From Chelonoidis abingdonii (taxonomy: Eukaryota; Chordata; Testudines; Testudinidae): a DNA stretch of 64,000 bases. The notes under the pieces are model-generated. The model made no database searches. It saw only the letters and a list, made by a program, of their open reading frames with translations, and was not told the origin of the DNA. The number at the start of each line of letters is the position of its first letter. Position 1 is the stretch's first letter. Positions 12,108-22,807 of this stretch are shown one piece after another. The translations under genes and the position numbers were made by a program. Location of the stretch: positions 177,224,541 through 177,288,540 of the forward strand of contig NC_133769.1 in the NCBI RefSeq assembly GCF_003597395.2. The letters are read 5' to 3'.

Positions 12108-13205
12108 ACCGTTGCAGGTAGTACAAGCACCATGGGCAACCACGGCAAGTACCTGGGCTTGTCCTGAGAGGCGGTTATGCTGCTGAATGACAGACAAATA
12201 AGGTGTCAGTTTTGCCTTGGCAAGGGGCATGCACTAGAATGCTGTGAAATCTGCAGGTCCTTCTTGAAGCAGACCTAGCTCTCCAGGGAGGCACGACAGA
12301 GAGTTTTCCTCATGAAGCAGGCAATAAGCCAAACTCTTGCCCTGGATTCCAGGCATCTAGGCCTGTGTGGGACATCGATCATTGAAATTGGCCCTAGCAT
12401 TAACTTCTCTAAAAGGTACAGCGATAGGTTGAACTCAGAGGGCGAGCTTTTGAAGGAGGAAAGACAGAGATCTCCCTCCCATGCTCCAACTTCAAAGTCA
12501 CGTAAAATTACCATGCTGTCAGTTTTAAGGGTGCCCCAAGACTTTGAAAATGTTCAAGCATTGAAGCCAGCACCAGTTGAACAGATCCAGTGGGTCAGAG
12601 CTTCTCCCTGTCAGTGGTCCATCTCCTAGGAGTGGACAACATGAAGGCAAACAGCCTCAGCAGGCACTTCTGTGACAATCATGAGTGGTCAGAGCAGTGG
12701 GTCCTCCAGGACATCTTCCAACAATGCAGGGTCTCTCACTAAGATCTTTTTGCAATGAGGAAGAAAAAATGTCACTACCTCAGCACAGGGGTGGAGGAAC
12801 AGAAATCCAGGGTCTCTTTCAGAGGCCTTTCTCCTTCCACGGACAGAGAGACTGTTCTATGTGTTCCTTCCCTTTCCCCACTCCTCAGGGTACTTTGGAA
12901 GGTGGGAGAAGGCAATCCTCATAGCCCCAGCCTGGCTGAGACAGATATTGGATTTCTGCAACTTCTCCATAGCCCTGCCAATCACTCTTCCCCTGATGCC
13001 CAGCCTCCTGGGATGTGGCAGGGTGGTTTTGTGGAACAAACAAGGGAAAAAAGGGCACATGCTCTACCACAGTGAGTACTGCTGACTAGAAAATTGTCAT
13101 ATGCATGCACACTGGATTTGCACTCACCCACTGTGGAATATGTCAGACTACACATCTCAAAGAACATCAGTTACTGTAAAGGTAAGTAACCTCCCTTTCT
13201 GCAGA
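12098..13205 (+). mobile_element. DIRS-like retroelement, right part: gag zinc knuckle, RNase H region, terminal repeat
   Basis: At 12189-12263 the frame reads RCQFCLGKGHALECCEICRSF, with Cys-X2-Cys-X4-His-X4-Cys spacing, a CCHC zinc knuckle as in DIRS gag. It then jumps to an RNase H end (VDNMKANSLSRHF then HEW, about 12632-12692), DLFAMRKKKC (12742 on) and ILIAPAWLRQ in a shifted frame (about 12915). The reverse transcriptase and recombinase are missing, so the copy is internally deleted. The inverted terminal repeat begins about 13040 and ends near GTAAGTAACCTCCCTTTC at 13181-13199. Confidence 0.65.
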
Positions 13206-13467
13206 GATATATTCTATTGAAAATTATAATAACGCAGATAGGTCCATTTCTGAGCTTCTTGTGCATATAAGACTCTCGTGGAGTTCCAATGATTTCCTTA
13301 ATAGTAGCATTAAAAAGAAATTTTGGATGCTAAAATATAACTGACAAATTTTAGAGAATGGGCCAGAATCAAAGTGCTAGATCTGAAACTTTGGAGAACT
13401 TCAGTTCAGGATCTGAACTTCGCAGCATGAGCTCATCTCATATGTCTTTCTAGTGTTGATAGACTTA
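13206..13467. other. Unannotated EPHA6 intron
   Basis: AT-rich, nothing recognised. Confidence 0.4.
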
Positions 13468-13736
13468 GGTTATGTCTATATTTACAGTGCTGCATCAGCG
13501 CAGCTGTATTGGTACAGTTGTGCTGCTGCAGCACGTCTGGTGAAGACACTCTATGCTGACAGGAGAGAGCTGTTTCATCGGCATAAAAAAACCACCTCAT
13601 AAGCGGCATATCCTGCTGATATAGCGCTGTGCACACGAACGCTTATGTTGTAACTTACATCGCTCAGGGGGTGGAATATACACACCAGTGAGCAACATAA
13701 GTTTTGCCAACATAGGCTGTAGTGTAGACATAGCCC
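13468..13736. mobile_element. PIF/Harbinger-like MITE
   Basis: Ends GGTTATGTCTATATTTACAG and GTAGTGTAGACATAGCCC form terminal inverted repeats, flanked by TTA and TAA. 269 bp, non-coding. The TIR is related to those at 744, 3009 and 62611. Confidence 0.7.
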
Positions 13737-13743
13737 TAATCTA

Positions 13744-13985
13744 CAGGGCCGGCTCCAGGTTTTCTGCCGCCCAAAGCAGCCAAAAAAAAAAAAGCCACGG
13801 CAGCGCAATCGTGCCACTCCACTCTTCAGCAGCAGGTCCTTCATTCCAACAGGGACTGAGGGACCTGCTGCTGAATTGCCGCCAAAGACCCAGACGTGCC
13901 GACGCAGTAGCGGCCGGAGTGCCACCCCTTGATATTGGGCCACCAAAGTACCTGCTTCCTTCACTGATGCCTGGAGCCGGCCCTG
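13744..13985. mobile_element. Non-autonomous hAT-like MITE, family C (copy 1)
   Basis: Perfect 16-bp terminal inverted repeats CAGGGCCGGCTCCAGG / CCTGGAGCCGGCCCTG. Flanks CTAATCTA and TTAGTCTA are a weak 8-bp duplication with two mismatches. It is only 7 bp from the MITE to its left. Confidence 0.85.
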
Positions 13986-14092
13986 TTAGTCTAGTCAACT
14001 TTTTAGTACAAAAATATATCTACAAAAGAAAACAAGGCTTTATTTTTTAGATTTATTACTTCTTTACAAGCTTTTACCTTTTGTTTTTGTAG

Positions 14093-14242
14093 AATGCCAG
14101 ATTCACCTGGTGAAGTTCCCGAATATCCTTTGTTTGTTTCAGTCATTGATTGGCTAGATTCAATCAAAATGGGTCAGTATAAAAATAACTTCATGGCAGC
14201 AGGTTTCACAACTTTGGATGTGGTTTCAAGAATGAGTATTGA
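14093..14242 (+). CDS. EPHA6: EPHA6 exon: SAM domain, first part
   Basis: 150-nt exon after acceptor TTTTTGTAG, ending before GTAAGT. The first base completes the split Val codon; the rest reads MPDSPGEVPEYPLFVSV, then IDWLDSIKMGQYKNNFMAAG and FTTLDVVSRMSI, and ends two bases into an Asp codon. The WLDSIKMGQYKNNF segment is the SAM-domain core; SAM domains in Eph receptors sit on the cytosolic side and mediate protein interaction (for example with SHIP2-type partners in relatives). The Tyr in the Eph SAM segment GQYKNNF is conserved. Length and phases match EPH-family gene structure and join in frame to 7922 and 16710. Confidence 0.95.
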
Positions 14243-14404
14243 GTAAGTATGTAAACTATTATCGGTACACTGGGTAAACTGCAATTGCTCAGATTAACAG
14301 TGATAGAGCCTAAATCCTAAGATGTGTGGAACAAAAGTATATTTTCACTTTGCTAGTACAGTTAATAAAAGGAAAAATAGACTTTCAACCAAAATATGGC
14401 AAGA

Positions 14405-14490
14405 AAAGATGATGTGGTGATTAAGAGACTCAGTAGACCTGGTTTCAATTCCTCACTCTGCCACATACTTTTTGTGTGACCACATGAAAT
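14405..14490 (+). repeat. MIR-type SINE fragment
   Basis: GTGGTGATTAAGAGACTCAG, then a CTGGTTTCAATTCCT segment, CTCTGCCAC and TTGTGTGACC follow the MIR 5' consensus order. Confidence 0.65.
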
Positions 14491-15516
14491 CAGTGGGACT
14501 ATTTGTATGCATAAGTGTATTGTTGGATAGGGGGCTTGAACTGCTCCCATTAAACCAATGGTAAAATGTACTTTGCTGTAAACAAGATCAGGTTCAGGTT
14601 GTGTACACTAATCATATATTTTCTGTGTTGTGTGCAGTCCCAAGCACACTACTGGAATTCAGTTCTCGATACTGCTCCGGTGAAGTTTTGTTATTGATTT
14701 CAATGGGAGGAGGAGCAGTGAATAATAATGACTGTTGCTACTGGTATCTAATTTGACATTTTACCATACATTGTGGCACATTTTGAATGTGAAGGGAGCT
14801 ATATAATGCTAAATTCTATAATATTGGTTTTCTGAAAATTGTATTGAACATTTTTTTAAAAAAATTCTCTTCTTGTCTCAGAGGATTGGCATGAACCACA
14901 TAAATTACTCTTTTGTCCTAAAGGTTAATATTTAGTTCAGCCAATTCAGAGCTTGTCTGTTGTGTGGGGTTTTTATCGTGTGAAGATTTGTCACCAGATC
15001 ATAATTAAATTTACTGCAATTTTTAATCATTAGCATCCACTAGCTCTTTCCATTTGTCATTAAAGGGTCAAATACTGCCCTCCTCCTCCACAGATGGTAC
15101 TCAATGCAGTTAAATTGTTGGGAGGTTCTACAGTGAAGGAGCTGGATGCTTCGTGGTGTTTCCTTTGCATCAGCCTGTTGTAGAAGTAGGTGAGGCAAAG
15201 GTGGACTGGGAGATAAGCATGGGCAAAGCTGATGAATTGCTACTGTGCAGATCTACAAATTGTTGGTCTTCTCCCTGCCCCTCGACAAGCAGCAGAAGTG
15301 CTGCAGCAGGTGCAATAGTCAACATGAAATGGTTCTCCTTGCCTCTGCAGTATGGGTGGGAAGGATGGCTTCCCTCTTCTCATCCTGTGGAGGTCCCTTT
15401 TCTCTGCTTGCTTCTCAGGCTTGTGTCTAGGGGCTGGGAGACCTTTAAGGATACAGCAAAAAAACTATGTCCTAGTTATGAGATGTGATTTTTTTCTAAA
15501 AGGCTGCCTATACAAA

Positions 15517-15529
15517 TAAAGAATAGGTG
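15517..15529. repeat. Target-site duplication (left) of Penelope copy 2
   Basis: TAAAGAATAGGTG here is repeated exactly at 16547-16559. Confidence 0.9.
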
Positions 15530-16546
15530 TCAAGTATCAGAGGGGTAGCCATGTTAGTCTGAATCTGTAAAAGCAGCAAAGAATCCTGGCACCTTATAGA
15601 CTAACAAACGTTTTGGAGCATGAGCTTTCGTGGGTGAATACCCACTTCGTCAGATGCATGTAGTGGAAATTTCCAGGGGCAGGTATATATATGCAAGCAA
15701 GCTAGAGATAACGAGGTTAGTTCAAATCAGGGAGGATGAGGCCCTGTTCTAGCAGTTGAGATGTGAAAACCAAGGGGAAGAACTGGTTTTGTAGTTGGCA
15801 AGCCATTCACAGTCTTTGTTTAATCCTGAGCTGATGGTACAAATTTGCAGATTGAATGAGCTCACAGTTTCTCTTTGAAGTCTGGTCCTGAAGTTTTTTG
15901 CTGCAGGAAGGCACCTTAGGTCTGTATAGTGTGCCAGGAAGTTGAAGTGTTCTTCTACAGGTTTGTATATTGCATTCCTAATATCTGATTTGTGTCCATT
16001 TATCCTTTTCCATAGAGACTGTCCAGTTTGGCCGATGTACATAGCAGAGAGGGCATTGCTGGATATGATGGCGTATATTACATTGGTGGGACGTGCAGGT
16101 GAATGAACCGGTGATGGTGTGGTGATCTGATTAGGTCTGTGATGGTGTCGCTGGTGTAGATATGGGGGCAGAGTTGGCATCGAGGTTTGTTGCATGGATT
16201 GGTTCTGAGCTAGAGTTACTATGGTGCGATTGCAGTTACTGGTGAGAAAATGTTTCAGGTTGGCGGTTGTCTTGGGCGAGGACTGGCTGTCACCAAGGCC
16301 TGTTGAAAGGTGGGATCATTGTCCAGGATGGGTGTGTAGATCCCTGATGATGCGTTGGAGGGGTTTTAGCTGGGGACTGTATGTGATGGCCAGTGGAGTC
16401 CTGTTGGTTTCTTTCTTGGGTTTGTCTTGCAGTAGGAGGCTTCTGGGTACACGTCTGGCTCTGTTGATCTGTTTCCTTATTTCCTTGTGCGGGTATTGTA
16501 GTTAGTCTGTTAGTCTATAAGGTGCCACAGGATTCTTTGCTGCTTT
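15530..16546 (-). mobile_element. Penelope-like retroelement copy 2, 5'-truncated, GIY-YIG region
   Basis: Minus-strand frame 15749-16195 encodes a GIY-YIG endonuclease region: VIYAIISSNALSAMYIGQTG then SLWKRINGHKSDIRNAI, where the family signature appears as IYA...MYIGQTG with the conserved Arg in KRI. HFN and the ending LNKDCEWLANYKTS follow. Penelope-like elements pair this nuclease with their reverse transcriptase. The reverse transcriptase is absent here. The tail (TATCAGAGGGG to about 15790) equals that of copy 1, and 16504-16546 carries the same tail inverted. A perfect 13-bp duplication flanks the whole. Non-functional. Confidence 0.9.
16504..16546 (+). repeat. Inverted copy of the Penelope tail
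   Basis: TTAGTCTATAAGGTGCCACA and GGATTCTTTGCTGCTTTTA are the reverse complement of 15561-15610, at the opposite end of the same insertion. Inverted terminal extensions are known in this superfamily. Confidence 0.85.
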
Positions 16547-16709
16547 TAAAGAATAGGTGGGTGCACCTTTGAATGCCTGCAAATTTAGGGCATTTTTGCA
16601 TATTCAAATCAAGACATTGAATAGTTCTGATAAAGAACTACATTAGGTGCTGAACAATATATGAAAGCAATCAGAATCATATGAATTTTAACCTTTCTTT
16701 ATCTTACAG

Positions 16710-16824
16710 TGACATTAGGAGAATTGGAGTTGTACTCATTGGACACCAGAGACGAATAGTGAGCAGTTTACAGACTTTACGATTGCACATGATGCACATA
16801 CAGGAGAAAGGATTTCATGTATGA
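16710..16824 (+). CDS. EPHA6: EPHA6 terminal coding exon: SAM end and C-terminus with stop
   Basis: Starts after acceptor ATCTTACAG; its first base completes the split Asp codon. It reads DIRRIGVVLIGHQRRIVSSL, QTLRLHMMHIQEKG and FHV, then TGA at 16822-16824. IGVVLIGHQRRIVSS is the conserved C-terminal helix of Eph SAM domains, and MMHIQEKGFHV matches the EPHA6 tail as I recall it. The last residues Phe-His-Val have hydrophobics at positions 0 and -2, a class II PDZ ligand, which for Eph receptors supports scaffolding at neuronal contacts. No frame break is present across the three exons, so the gene looks intact here. Confidence 0.96.
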
Positions 16825-17320
16825 AAGTACTAGAAGCAACTTTGTTTTGTGCCTCAGCATTTCTAAAATGGAAGATATTCTCATTCCTCCCTTATGTTCC
16901 TCCAACTTCAAGAACTGCAGTCTCCTGTTCAGACTATAAACACGTACTTTTATGTTAATGCTTCCAATGTGAAATTTTTAATCACACCGCATAGTTCCTC
17001 CATCAGTTACCTGCCAATACAATCCTGGTGCACTGCAAGACTGTTGCTACACACTGGTGAATAATTCAGCATGGATGTGTAACTTTGTATAACAGTATCT
17101 GGGAAACTTTCATGGACTTCTTTGAAAGTAATAGCCTATTTGGCCTGGTGTGGCTTCCTTATTGATGTACTTAGAGTTTGATGGTAGATCAAAAAGTAAT
17201 TGACTTTTTCCATGTTTTGTGATCATGTAGCTTCCAATATCAAATGTGCAATCAGAAAAAAAAGTTTGACATAAATATTTATTTTATCTCTTAAATAAAT
17301 CCAAATATATGGGTCATATT
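16825..17320 (+). other. EPHA6: EPHA6 3' UTR (candidate)
   Basis: AT-rich sequence after the stop. The first convincing polyadenylation signal, AATAAA at 17294-17299, is followed by a T/G-containing stretch. The actual cleavage site and any longer UTR (another AATAAA lies at 20042) cannot be decided from sequence. Confidence 0.6.
17294..17299 (+). terminator. EPHA6: Candidate EPHA6 polyadenylation signal
   Basis: Canonical AATAAA, 470 bases after the stop codon. Confidence 0.5.
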
Positions 17321-20300
17321 GTTACCTTAACTTTGTAATAGTTTAAATGCTGGTAAGCTGGTGCCTGAAAATGTTAGAATTCTTTGCAGAAATGACAAGT
17401 GATTTCATGTAGTGAATTCTTGTTATGTGTGACTAAGTGGGGTGCGGATTAGAAAGAACTGAACTTTAAATCTTCCTGAGCCCTGGGTTTAAATTTATTT
17501 GTATAAGCATTTGACATTACATTATCCTTTATAGAGTTGGTTGCAAAATTGGTTCTTCATTAGAATTTTTCACCAATTTTCATCCTTTTTTTATACTAAA
17601 TATCTGCCTCTACCATCTGGTGAATAACCCTTGGAAAGGCTGCTGTAACAATTCTCAAGCCACACAGAATATTCAGTTGTCAGCTATACTGCTCACTGCA
17701 GTCACATAGACTTTACAGAGCTTTCTGCTCCAAAATCACAGGCCTCTACCTCTACAACTAATGGAGAATCTCCATTAGGTTAGTAGTTTTAGGGCTTATA
17801 TAACTTCTGTGGGCTAGCTATTAGAGGGATGATGAGATCCTCATACTTGAGCAGGTCTGCCATGCCATCCACAAGAGATCAGTGGAACACAAACAAACTA
17901 ATCACTACTGTAAGTTACGCTATGTAAGAGTGCGGCATTAGTTACTACATTATATGTAGGCAGAGAGAGAAGCCTAGGACATCAGTATAACAATATGTTG
18001 CTTTGAGTCTACTTTAATATGTTTGCTGTTAGAAGTAAAAAGCAGACTATGATGAAATGGAGTTCTAGTTATTAACTAGCTGGTCTTCATTTAGTACAAA
18101 TGTCTAACTGACATCTAAGATAATTCTCTTTAAAACTAGAACTCTTTTTAATAGCCATATTTACATGCAAGGAAATGGATGCAAAGGCCGAACATAATAT
18201 TTGTACCTCTATACGACTTAAAGCTTTCATGCTCTATTCAGATGACTTACATAGATATACTGGGCTACATTTTCAAAACTTGCATGAGATATGCGCTACT
18301 GTGAACCATGAAATGGGCGCATGTCTGCATGCTCTGAAAGCCACGCAATTTTTACATGCACGTCACAAGTAAACTGTGTGCAGATGTTTGTGTTAATTTG
18401 TATACCATTTTTAAAGTTATGTGGAGCTACAATATACTTGAGCATTATTAATTTTCAGTTAAAAAGAGCATTTGGGGTGATCAGTAAAATGTGTATGTAT
18501 TACAAAATGAATTAACAAGACTAAGTAATCATCATGCTATTTATTGCTTAATTTGCAGCTTAAAAAGTATACTTCCTGACACTGAGGGAAAGTTGCTGTT
18601 ATATATGGAAGGCAGAGAAGGAAGAGCAGGAGCAGATTCAGAAAGGTTTATCCTTCTAACCAGTTTCACAGAGTAAGACACACTGGCTCTGATTCACTGC
18701 TGTTACTCCACTTTTATGCTGGGGTGACTCTACTGATTTCAACAGAATAATGATGGTGAATCAAGTGCATTTTGTTTGGTTTTGTTTTCTAAAGTTCTAA
18801 CAGAGGAATAGATTTCCTAAAGCTATAGATTCACTAGTATCCTTGAATGCTAATTTGCTGAATATGTTTCAAGAACTTAGACCCGAGTCCCACAAGCACA
18901 TACAAGAGTAAATTTGTGCACACGAGAAGTCCCAATGAACTGGACAGGACTCACATATGTGAGACTGTTTCCAGGATCAAGGGCCCTTAATAGAACAAAC
19001 TAGCTGTAGTTCTTCTCTGTAAGGCGCTCTCCTGTAAATTTCTGCCCAAATTCCACATTTAATTTTTTGTTAAGAAGGGTTCTCTTATGGAAACCATACC
19101 ATTTTTTCCATGTTATCAGACTTTTTTTAAAAATAAGAACTTCAGATTCAAATCTAAAAGTTGATTTTCGTTTACTGTTTTGCTTTCCCTTTTGCCTGTC
19201 ATTGCTTCCATCTCCCTCAAGGTGCCATTTGGGGAAGAGATCTTTGCAAGCAGCTTTTTAAATATGTATTGAGGAACAGGAGTCAAGTACTTGTTAAGAG
19301 GTACTAAAAAATTACTCAAAATTAATCTAAACCATGTGGGTGCGTTCTTGCGCTCATATGTATGTTTATTTTTGCAAGTGTGGATGCAAGCTGCATGTTA
19401 CATATACATGAATCTGGATATGTCTCATGGAAATTAATTTCCAGATTTATCACACTTTTGAAAATATATTTTCAATAGAACAAATATAATAACAATATTA
19501 AAACATGTATTAATTAAATCTATTTTTATAAAAACAAGAGTTTAAGTAACCAGGAAAGGAGTGACAGAGGATTCTTTTGCTGATGACATTTGTTTAAGAC
19601 AAAAAACAACCCTAATCATCATCTCCTAGAGTTTGTGGGTTTCTATGGATGGTTTTTGTTGTTGTGCTGCATAACTCTTTCTTAATAATGATCTTGATCA
19701 AATTTACATTTCCCCAGCTTTAGAAACTGCATTTTTACTCTTGCTTGAACATGATGCCCACTCCACTGTTTCAACACACAAAAGAAATGCAATGAGGTTT
19801 GAGGTTTTTTTAATATGCTGGTGTTGTCTTTTCAAATGTGTACATTTCTGTGCAGGCTACAAATGTATGCACAATGTTACCAACAGCTTCCACTAAAACG
19901 GAAGATTGTTTCTCCAGATGAAAATTAGCTGCTCTTAGCAGATGCAGTTGGCATTCAAACTAATTTACTAGGCTACTCTTAAAAATCTAGCTCTCAGTGC
20001 ACACCATTCAGTAACCAAAAGTGTTTGTTGAAAATGCACAGAATAAAGGGAGCATGAGAGAGGCAAATACAAAAATTTATATTAAAATATGGGCATAGGA
20101 AAATGTACTGATATAGTAATTTACAGGTGAAGTCTCCACATATATTCTCAATGATTTTGTTGTTGTTCATCTAGAATGAAATACATCCATCTGTTATTGG
20201 CCTACATGGGTTCTTTGCACCATTTAAGCCTTCAAAATAGGGCTCAAGTGATGTTTATGTAGTGAACAGCTCTTGTGCTGGCCCTCTGCAAAAGTATTAA

Positions 20301-21467
20301 TTTCATCCCTAGTCCATAGTACTGATGATAGTTTACTTGAAATGAGATAACTACAGAAACCCAGGTCTGTAATATATTCTGTCCCTGAGATATTTGCACA
20401 CAACTGGTAACATGCGAGTCATTATGAAGATGTGAGTTTCTCATGAGATAAAAGGAAAGGAATTTAGGAGAAATGGGTTTAAATTTGCCCAAATGAACAA
20501 GTTGTCTCTATTATGTTTTCCTTCAACGTATGTTATACATGATCAGTAGCAGCTCAAATGTAGACTTCAGTCATGAGTCTTATGTTTATTCTAGGCCATC
20601 AGCTGGGACTGTATGACAACATATGTACATTTTCAACATAAAATGATCCTTTAATTGAAAATAGATTCAAACATAAATTCAAATGCATGTATTATGATCA
20701 TATTTGTTGCCTACCCACTCTTCAAGTTTGTCCTAAACTTTGGTAGACATCTGCTGGACTAATCATCACTTACATGGGAATATTTCAATATATAGCTCAT
20801 ATACTGAAGTATTTTGATGATCTTTAACTTAGAATTTTCTGTTTTCTGTTTCTTTAAATATAATGGACGTGTCCGTTAGCTGCACCAAGCTTATTGTCAG
20901 TGCAGCAGGAAAATGGCCCAAATGTGGCTCTATAATACTTTTAGGTTTCTCCATCCTGGGGCTAGCTGAGGTTGTAACTGGCCCCCAGCACAAGTCAGAG
21001 CAGGTACAAGTAACTTCCATTGATTGGAATGGTCCCACAGGGGCCATTCTGGCATTTGGGGATTGCTGTAGCATAGCACACTCTGGCCAAATACCCTCAT
21101 TCCTCTAACTCACCTTGGAATATCCTCTGCATGGAGTGGGGGAAAGCAGGTAGCAGCTGAGCTGACTTCATCTGCTTTATGCTATCAGGAGACTGCTGAC
21201 AGAGAAATCTCAAAACTGCCCTGAAAGGGGATCTGAAGTCCCATTTAAGTCCCCTATAACAGAAACAAAACACTTGCCCAAAAGACATTTTCTATGCATT
21301 TGGAATCCACAAATCTCTTCCTCCCTCACATACAATCCTTAGAAAATAATAGTACATGCTGTTCAGACAAGAATACTGTGGTGGAATATAGGTCCTCAGA
21401 TTACAGACTAGGTTACACAGAGCACTGTATAGCTATAAAAAGTGTGTGTGTGTGTTTGTTATAATAG
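17320..21467. other. EPHA6-ARL6 intergenic DNA, unannotated
   Basis: No exon, RNA gene or well-bounded element was recognised. It contains cores of decayed palindromic repeats (about 18690-18770 and 18885-18985, with motifs such as TACTGATTTCAACAGAAT). Reading frames of 60-80 codons are scattered and unsupported. Confidence 0.4.
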
Positions 21468-21575
21468 TTGAGATTTTCAAAGTGGACTACTGAATTTAAT
21501 TATACAACTCTTGTTAAAAACTAATGGGACTTGTGTGGCTAAGTCCTCCAGTCAGCTTTGAAAATTTCAGCCAAT
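21468..21575. repeat. Degenerate palindromic repeat
   Basis: Left arm TGAGATTTTCAAAGTGGAC pairs with the complement of right arm GTCAGCTTTGAAAATTTCAG. A (GT)n run lies just left at 21442-21457. Confidence 0.6.
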
Positions 21576-21648
21576 GTGTATCGTGTGTATAGTTCCTGGC
21601 TTCTTATCTGAAAATGTACATCCTAAAACAAACATATTAAGAAGTGCA

Positions 21649-21891
21649 GGAGAGTGGCTCTCAAACTATGGTGAGCTGGCTGGTCACACGATACTGGCCC
21701 TCCTCCTAATTCCAGTCACTAAATCACATTAAAAACATTGAACACAGTCCTAATGATACTTTTCCATGTGAATAATTGCTGTAGTTGCTGTAGGGATTTC
21801 AAGTGATCATGAATGGTACGGTAGGTGTTCTTGAGCCAATCTCTTGATTAAGATGTGGTCCATATTGTAAAATAAAGGTTGAGATCTCCTG
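21649..21891. mobile_element. Decayed hAT-like element
   Basis: Left end GTGGCTCTCAAACTATGG and right end AAAGGTTGAGATCTCCTGG resemble the inverted ends of hAT elements with CTCAAACTGTGG termini. No clear target duplication, so the boundaries are approximate. Confidence 0.45.
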
Positions 21892-22136
21892 GTGTAGTAG
21901 CCCAAGATGCTTATACAGTATAAATTATTCTCTTATAGGATCTCATCCTCCCATCCCCAGATAATTTAAGGGAAAGTCTCAAGGCAATGGGACTTTCCAG
22001 ATTTTTTAAATAAGAAGTATTCAAGTTTAGAAAAGACAATAGGCAGAAGCTTATTATAGAGATAACATTTGGTTTAAAATAAATAGTAAGCACTATGAGA
22101 TTACAAATCATATCTTCTTATTTTATTATGCTAAAT

Positions 22137-22807
22137 CAGGGGTAAACAACCTATGGCATGCGTGCCGAAGGTGGCACACAAGCTGATTTTCAGTAACACT
22201 CACACTGCCCGGGTCCTGGCCACCGGTCATGGCTGGCTCCAGGCACCAGCATTCCAAGCTGGTGCTTGGGGCGGCATTCTGCAAGGGGCAGCAGTCCCTG
22301 TGTTTTCGCCCCAAAGCAGCACATCGAATTGCCGCCGCGGACAGCGGGGGAAGTCCGTGCGCCGTTAGGGCAGCAGGCGCGTTTCCGTGGTGGCGGCAAT
22401 TCACCAGCAGCTTCTATGTTCAGCTGTCCACAGCAGCTTCAGCTAAACATAGAAGCTGCTGCCGAATTGCCGCTGCCGGGGAAACGCGCCTGCCGCCCTA
22501 AGGGCACATGGACTGCCCTCGCTGTCCAGCGGTGATTCAGCCACTGCTTGGGGCAGCGAAAACTGTAGAGCCGGCCCTGCCACCTGTCCAGGGGGCTCTG
22601 CATTTTAATTTAATTTTAAATGAAGCTTCTTAAACATTTTAAAAACCTTATTTACTTTACATACAACAATAGTTTAGTTATATATTACAGACTCATAGAA
22701 AGAGACCTTCTAAAAATGTTAAAATGTATTACTGGCACATGAAACCTTAAATGAGAGTGAATAAATGAATACTCAGCACACCACTTCTGAAGGGTTGCCG
22801 ACCCCTG
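22137..22807 (+). mobile_element. Non-autonomous hAT element, family B (copy 1), interrupted
   Basis: Ends CAGGGGTAAACAACCTATGG and GGTTGCCGACCCCTG; 8-bp flanks TGCTAAAT and TACTAAAT, one mismatch. The body matches the uninterrupted copy at 37529-37839 (same GATTTTCAGT, CTGCATTTTAATTTAATTTT and AGAAAGAGACCTTCTAAAAA segments), but is split by a family C element at 22228-22579. Confidence 0.9.
22228..22579. mobile_element. Family C hAT-like MITE (copy 2), nested in family B
   Basis: Begins CATGGCTGGCTCCAGGC and ends GAGCCGGCCCTG, with flanks CCACCGGT and CCACCTGT (8 bp, one mismatch). These flanks fall exactly where the family B copy at 37529 reads without interruption. 352 bp, GC-rich, chance frames only. 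Confidence 0.9.

Larger units (their letters stand above)
7923..14092 (+). other. EPHA6: EPHA6 intron between kinase-end and SAM exons
   Basis: Bounded by a GTAAGA donor and a pyrimidine-rich acceptor TTTTTGTAG. It holds nothing recognisable from 7923 to about 9960, then the DIRS-like element with its Penelope insertion (9965-13205), a Harbinger-like MITE (13468-13736) and a hAT MITE (13744-13985). Confidence 0.9.
14243..16709 (+). other. EPHA6: EPHA6 last intron
   Basis: Donor GTAAGT, acceptor ATCTTACAG. It contains a MIR fragment near 14405-14490 and Penelope copy 2 (15530-16546). From 14490 to 15516 nothing else is recognisable except a palindromic-repeat core with TTGATTTCAATGGGAGG at 14694. 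Confidence 0.9.
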
